Assembly: GCA_964547995.1 (NCBI GenBank)
Contig: CAZJRB010000181.1
Coordinates: forward strand, 1 to 9,267
DNA from: CAZJRB01 sp964547995
Lineage (GTDB): Bacteria > Planctomycetota > Planctomycetia > Pirellulales > Thermoguttaceae
Direction: 5' to 3'
DNA length: 9,267 bases
Shown: positions 6,221 to 9,267 of the stretch, one piece after another
Position numbering within the stretch: position 1 is the first letter of the stretch
How the letters are laid out: the number at the start of each line of letters is the position of its first letter
The notes under the pieces: generated by a model
Database searches by the model: none
Seen by the model: the letters and a program-made list of their open reading frames with translations, nothing else
What the model was told of the DNA's origin: nothing
Translations under genes and position numbers: made by a program

Positions 6221-6254
6221 GATTCTTTCACAAGCACGGAGTGTGCCTGCTACT

Positions 6255-7181
6255 ATGGAATCCGAACTGATTGCCCATCTTCGACGGCGTTTACCGGCGC
6301 ATCCGCTTCTGCGGGTTGGGCCCGGGGATGATGCGGCCGTGCTGGCGATGGGCGATGTTGACGAGTGCGTCGTCACGGTCGATCTGCTGACCGACGGCGT
6401 TGACTTCGAGCTGAGGAAGACCGATCCGCGACGGGTGGGGCGAAAGCTGCTGGCGGCGAACCTCAGCGACCTGGCGGCCATGGCGGCCGAGCCGCTGGCC
6501 GGCGTCGTGGCACTTGCGCTGCCACGCGATGGCGGATTGGAGCTGGCCGTCGCACTCTACGAAGGAATGCTCCCGCTGGCCGAAGACTACAATCTGGCCG
6601 TCGCCGGCGGCGACACGAACAGTTGGGACGGCCCGCTGGCGGCAAGCGTAACGCTCATCGGCAAGGTCACCGAACACGGCCCGTTGCGGCGCGACGGCGC
6701 CCGGCCGGAAGATCGAATCCTCGTGACCGGCGCCTTCGGCGGCAGCATCCTCGGCCGGCACCTCGACTTCGAACCGCGGGTCCGCGAAACGTTGCTGCTG
6801 AACGAGAAGTACGAGCTGCGCGCCGGCATTGACGTCAGCGATGGCCTTTCGATCGACCTTGCCCACATTGTCGAGGAGAGCAACTGCGGGGCCGTCCTGG
6901 AAACCGCAAACATCCCGATCCACGACGACGCCCGGCGCTTGGCCGAACAACGTGCCGACGGCTCATCGCCCCTCGACCACGCCCTGGGCGACGGCGAAGA
7001 TTTTGAATTGATACTCGCCGTCCCGCCGAAAGAAGCGGAACGTATCATAGCCGACCAGCCGCTCGACATCCCCCTGACCGACGTCGGCCGTTTCACCACC
7101 GAGCCGGGGTTATGGCAAATCGACGACCACGGCGCCCGAACCAAACTCGTCCCCCGCGGCTGGGAGCATCGTTTTGATTGA
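6255..7181 (+). CDS. thiL: Thiamine-monophosphate kinase ThiL
   Basis: ThiL phosphorylates thiamine monophosphate with ATP to give thiamine diphosphate, the last step of the bacterial pathway, in the cytoplasm. The 308-residue product carries the family signatures in order: GPGDDAA (22-28), VDLLTDGVDF (42-51), GRKLLAANLSDLAAMAAEP (62-80), AGGDT (117-121), IDVSDGL (192-198) and GEDFEL (247-252). Length is close to E. coli ThiL (325). The frame is open further upstream, to 6090, but that part is repeat-derived, so the ATG at 6255 is the sensible start; MESELIAHLRRRL is a normal ThiL N-terminus. This ATG directly follows the 20-bp terminal repeat and has no Shine-Dalgarno at usable spacing (a GGAG at 6238 is 13 bases away), so initiation may be weak or repeat-dependent. 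It overlaps tsaE by 8 bases. Confidence 0.96.
   Translation: MESELIAHLRRRLPAHPLLRVGPGDDAAVLAMGDVDECVVTVDLLTDGVDFELRKTDPRRVGRKLLAANLSDLAAMAAEPLAGVVALALPRDGGLELAVALYEGMLPLAEDYNLAVAGGDTNSWDGPLAASVTLIGKVTEHGPLRRDGARPEDRILVTGAFGGSILGRHLDFEPRVRETLLLNEKYELRAGIDVSDGLSIDLAHIVEESNCGAVLETANIPIHDDARRLAEQRADGSSPLDHALGDGEDFELILAVPPKEAERIIADQPLDIPLTDVGRFTTEPGLWQIDDHGARTKLVPRGWEHRFD
7162..7166 (+). promoter_or_regulatory. Ribosome binding site for the TTG start of tsaE
   Basis: GGGAG lies 7 bases upstream of the TTG at 7174, inside the last codons of thiL. It supports the non-ATG start and translational coupling of the two genes. Confidence 0.65.
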
Positions 7182-7653
7182 GAAAAAACTCGAATACCAC
7201 GCCGATGATGAAACCGCCACCGCCCGGCTCGGCGCCGCACTGGCCGAGGTCCTCCCCGACGGGACCACCGTCGCGCTGTGCGGCACGCTCGGCGCCGGCA
7301 AGACGCGGCTGGTCCAGGCGGTGGCCGAGGCCGCCGGCGTCGACCGCCGCGATGTCCTCAGCCCCACGTTCGTCCTCGTCAAGGAATACCGCGGCCGCCG
7401 CACGATCTGTCATATCGACGCCTTTCGCATCAAGGACGAAGACGAGTTCCTGGAACTCGGCCCCGACGAATACTTCGAGAGCGGCGCGGTCGTGCTCGTC
7501 GAATGGGCCGATCGCGTGGAATCCTGCCTGCCGCCGCAGCGGGTCGAGATCCGAATCGAGATCACCGGCGACCGGTCACGCCGGTTCACGATCAAAGCCA
7601 TCGGAGATCGCCACGGGCAGACCGTCGACCGCCTGCAGAAGCGGCTCGGCTGA
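7174..7653 (+). CDS. tsaE: tRNA t6A biosynthesis ATPase TsaE
   Basis: TsaE (YjeE) is the small P-loop ATPase that works with TsaB and TsaD to make N6-threonylcarbamoyladenosine at position 37 of ANN-decoding tRNAs. The 159-residue product has the Walker A GTLGAGKT (37-44), the SPTF motif (63-66), HIDAFR (80-85) and VEWADR (109-114), all in the family order and spacing. Length is typical (E. coli YjeE 153). The start is a TTG at 7174, supported by GGGAG at 7162 and by the MIEKKLEYHADDET N-terminus, which is normal for TsaE. It overlaps the thiL stop by 8 bases, so the two are probably co-transcribed and coupled. A functional link between thiamine diphosphate and t6A is not implied. Confidence 0.96.
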   Translation: MIEKKLEYHADDETATARLGAALAEVLPDGTTVALCGTLGAGKTRLVQAVAEAAGVDRRDVLSPTFVLVKEYRGRRTICHIDAFRIKDEDEFLELGPDEYFESGAVVLVEWADRVESCLPPQRVEIRIEITGDRSRRFTIKAIGDRHGQTVDRLQKRLG

Positions 7654-7699
7654 GCCTGAACCGCCCGGTGCAAACCCGGCCCGTACCCGATTAGGCAAC
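7654..7699. other. Convergent 46-bp gap, no clear terminator
   Basis: tsaE on the plus strand and the small membrane-protein gene on the minus strand end toward each other here. I find no strong hairpin followed by a T run on either strand, so termination may be Rho-dependent or may overlap the genes. Confidence 0.5.
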
Positions 7700-8017
7700 T
7701 TATTCCAAAGGGTCGGAATGCCCGCTTCTTTCATTCTCTCTTTCGCCTTCCGGAACTCGATCGCGGAACAGCATCCTTACTCCGACCCACACCGCAAACC
7801 CGCCGATCAGCATGATTACCCCTGCACTGAACCACTTTCCGCCAAGCCTGTAAAGGAAAGCGAAAATAGCGGGCACGGTTCGCGGTTCGCGCGTTCCCTC
7901 CTCCAGTCCGTTGCAGAAATGAAAGAAACAATACCCCAGAAACATGAACGCAAGACCGCTTAGGATTGCCACCCAAGGACTCTGGTTCTTGACGGGCCTG
8001 GATCGAGATTCCGGCAT
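7700..8017 (-). CDS. Small two-helix membrane protein, function unknown
   Basis: I do not recognise this 105-residue protein. It has a short polar N-terminus (MPESRSRPVKNQ), a hydrophobic helix at about 15-35 (PWVAILSGLAFMFLGYCFF), a charged loop (EEGTREPR, 39-46), a second helix at about 62-84 (WFSAGVIMLIGGFAVWVGVRM) and a charged tail (RDRVPEGERENERSGHSDPLE). The helical hairpin with positive residues before helix 1 and after helix 2 suggests both ends in the cytoplasm. I chose the ATG at 8017, with AGGA about 10 bases upstream. A GTG at 8038 would add 7 residues but lacks a binding site. It lies 42 bases downstream of the beta-propeller gene on the same strand and is probably co-transcribed with it. 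Composition is believable for a membrane protein, but no homologue is known to me. Confidence 0.65.
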   Translation of the reverse strand: MPESRSRPVKNQSPWVAILSGLAFMFLGYCFFHFCNGLEEGTREPRTVPAIFAFLYRLGGKWFSAGVIMLIGGFAVWVGVRMLFRDRVPEGERENERSGHSDPLE

Positions 8018-8059
8018 ATTTTCGATTTCCTGTCGCACAACGTCGCGGATCAGGCACGG

Positions 8060-9202
8060 CTACTTGCCGTCGCCGGCATCCGGCTTGTTAAGTTTGTCTT
8101 GCACCAGCGGCTTGCTTGTTATCAGGCCAATCCCTCTGCCCTTGTTGCCAACCGCATTGTAAAACATGTAATAGGTTTCGTTCGCCCGGTTCCAGACGAG
8201 AGAGATCTTATGGGCGTATCTCTTGTCCAGGCCCGACGGGTTGCCGCCGCTCTTGTAGATCGGTTCGGGGTCAACGGTCCAGTGGTACAAATCACGTGAA
8301 AATGCGGTCATGACATGCGCGCCGCCACGGCCCACGCCGAAAAAGAACATGACCCAGTGGTCCTTGTCCCAAAAGACCTTCCCGTCGGATGAGAACTTCT
8401 GGTTGTAACTCCCCTCGGGGCCGTTGGGTATCACGGGGTTGTGTTCATACCGTTTCCACTCGAGGATGTCGTCCGAGAGGGCTAATCCCATCTGTTCGAT
8501 GTGGCCCCTGGCTGCATTGTAGTAATTGTAGTACTTCCCCTTGTGTTCGAGAAGCCAAGGCTGGTAGATGCAGTCCTTTTCCCACGTGCCGCAGTCCGGT
8601 TGGTGTACGGAAAGGATGGGTTCGTCTTTCGCCCGTTGCCAGGTCGCGCCGTCTCGGCTCGAGGCCACTCCTTCATAACCCGGCCGCAGCTCGTATCCGC
8701 CCTGGCGGGGATAAGCGCCGTAAAGCGAAAAGTACTTCCCTTTGTGCTTCTTCAGGGTCCGTGGCGCCTTGATGTCGTAATCGTCGTAAAGGAAAGCCCC
8801 CAGGACAACGCCGCCGTAATCGAAAGAATCTTTCGGCCCGTAGCCCATGGCAAGACGCATGTTGGTCCAGTGAACGAGATCATCGCTTTCGGCCACAAAC
8901 GATTGATATCCCTTGCCGTCAAAACCAATGAAGGTCATGTGCCATTTCTTGTTGCCCGGCAGTTGGTAGACACAAGGGACGTCGGTCTTGTGAACCTTTT
9001 CGAATCCCTGGATGTTCGGTTTCGGGGGGATTACATGGTCGGGATAGTAGTGCCAGCCTCGATACGGTGCGGACCACCGCTTAACGGCGCCGGCATCAAT
9101 AGCCGTAGATTTCTCAGCGCTCCGTGCCGGCACAGGGGCACACACCGTGAACATTGATAGGGCGCCAAGAATGATTGAAGCATGTATTCGCTTGCAAGAC
9201 AT
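8060..9202 (-). CDS. Secreted five-bladed beta-propeller glycoside hydrolase-like protein
   Basis: This 380-residue protein resembles the five-bladed beta-propeller glycosidases (GH43/GH32/GH117-like superfamily), which cleave or bind plant or algal polysaccharides. I cannot assign a numbered family. A signal peptide covers about residues 1-26 (KRIHASIILGALSMFTVCAPVPA). The blade pattern is plain: an aromatic strand followed by a S-x-D-x3-W turn, at KKWHMTFIGFDG (85-96) with SDDLVHW (106-112), KGKYFSLYGAY (154-164) with SRDGATW (182-188), KGKYYNYYNAA (221-231) with SDDILEW (243-249), DHWVMFFFGVG (281-291) with SRDLYHW (302-308), and NETYYMFYNAVG (341-352). Acidic catalytic residues cannot be fixed by eye. 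The ATG at 9202 is preferred over a TTG at 9226 because AAGG precedes it by 8 bases. It leads a two-gene minus-strand unit with the membrane protein. Confidence 0.85.
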   Translation of the reverse strand: MSCKRIHASIILGALSMFTVCAPVPARSAEKSTAIDAGAVKRWSAPYRGWHYYPDHVIPPKPNIQGFEKVHKTDVPCVYQLPGNKKWHMTFIGFDGKGYQSFVAESDDLVHWTNMRLAMGYGPKDSFDYGGVVLGAFLYDDYDIKAPRTLKKHKGKYFSLYGAYPRQGGYELRPGYEGVASSRDGATWQRAKDEPILSVHQPDCGTWEKDCIYQPWLLEHKGKYYNYYNAARGHIEQMGLALSDDILEWKRYEHNPVIPNGPEGSYNQKFSSDGKVFWDKDHWVMFFFGVGRGGAHVMTAFSRDLYHWTVDPEPIYKSGGNPSGLDKRYAHKISLVWNRANETYYMFYNAVGNKGRGIGLITSKPLVQDKLNKPDAGDGK

Positions 9203-9210
9203 GATACCGC

Positions 9211-9214
9211 CCTT
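9211..9214 (-). promoter_or_regulatory. Ribosome binding site deciding the beta-propeller start
   Basis: On the minus strand AAGG lies 8 bases before the ATG at 9202. The upstream TTG at 9226 lies before this site and would add eight polar residues ahead of the signal peptide, so the ATG is preferred. The remaining bases to the window edge (9215-9267) show no promoter I can support. Confidence 0.6.
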
Positions 9215-9267
9215 ATTAGTCCTCAAACAAGCGAAGCCAAATCGCGTTTCTTGCGCTGAAGTTGCCG

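Larger units (their letters stand above)
5943..6254. repeat. 312-bp nested inverted-repeat element filling the GRE-thiL gap (element D)
   Basis: The ends are a perfect 20-bp inverted pair: AGTAGCAGGCACACTCCGTG at 5943-5962 and its exact reverse complement at 6235-6254. The left end also forms the hairpin GGCACAC-TCC-GTGTGCC (5950-5966), 9 bases after the GRE stop. The right end carries a weaker hairpin with a GGA loop. Inside lie a second convergent pair (6002-6148) and a three-way-junction palindrome (6166-6220). No transposase is present. The element fills the gap completely and its last base is adjacent to the thiL start codon. I read it as a non-autonomous repeat cluster built from at least two palindrome families. 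Confidence 0.85.

Noticed and set aside
6149..6254. Thiamine diphosphate riboswitch before thiL
   Set aside because: The conserved CTGAGA and ACCTGATC-type segments are absent. The structure present is a symmetric palindrome instead.
8501..9157. 218-residue plus-strand frame antisense to the beta-propeller gene
   Set aside because: The minus-strand frame has a signal peptide and five repeated blade motifs. The plus-strand frame has neither family features nor a binding site.

Overview
The window looks like chromosomal DNA of a GC-rich anaerobic or facultatively anaerobic bacterium, most likely a planctomycete. That placement is an inference. It rests on a glycyl radical enzyme (oxygen-sensitive) beside a secreted sugar-cleaving beta-propeller and an HtrA-type protease, and on intergenic gaps filled with short palindromic repeats of a style I associate with Planctomycetes. 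No marker gene (rRNA, ribosomal protein) is present to prove it.

Layout. Positions 1-868 carry no gene I can support. They hold a roughly 310-bp nest of inverted repeats (78-385) followed by about 480 bp without recognisable content. An exported HtrA/DegP-like serine protease with two PDZ-like domains follows (869-2242, +). After a gap with three perfect or near-perfect 30-bp tandem repeats comes a two-gene anaerobic module: a radical SAM glycyl-radical-enzyme activase (2481-3383, +) and its partner, a HypD-like glycyl radical enzyme (3580-5940, +). A 145-bp pair of convergent palindromes separates the two. A 312-bp nested inverted-repeat element (5943-6254) fills the next gap and ends exactly at the start codon of thiL (6255-7181, +), which overlaps tsaE (7174-7653, +). 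On the opposite strand, converging on tsaE, lie a secreted five-bladed beta-propeller glycoside-hydrolase-like protein (8060-9202, -) and a small two-helix membrane protein (7700-8017, -).

How the genes fit together. The activase would use S-adenosylmethionine and Fe-S clusters to install a radical on Gly761 of the glycyl radical enzyme. Gly761 would oxidise Cys431 to the thiyl that starts catalysis. Most residues I recall as lining the hydroxyproline pocket of HypD are present, at a constant three-residue offset. The glutamate two residues after the catalytic cysteine, general in GRE dehydratases, is Thr433 here, so the reaction is uncertain and may be new. ThiL (thiamine diphosphate synthesis) and TsaE (tRNA t6A modification) are housekeeping genes joined by translational overlap. 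The minus-strand pair looks like an unrelated polysaccharide-degradation or cell-surface unit.

The other striking feature is the intergenic DNA. Four of the gaps in the first 6.3 kb contain inverted palindromes, most with 3-nt loops. One of them is a perfect three-way-junction fold just upstream of thiL.
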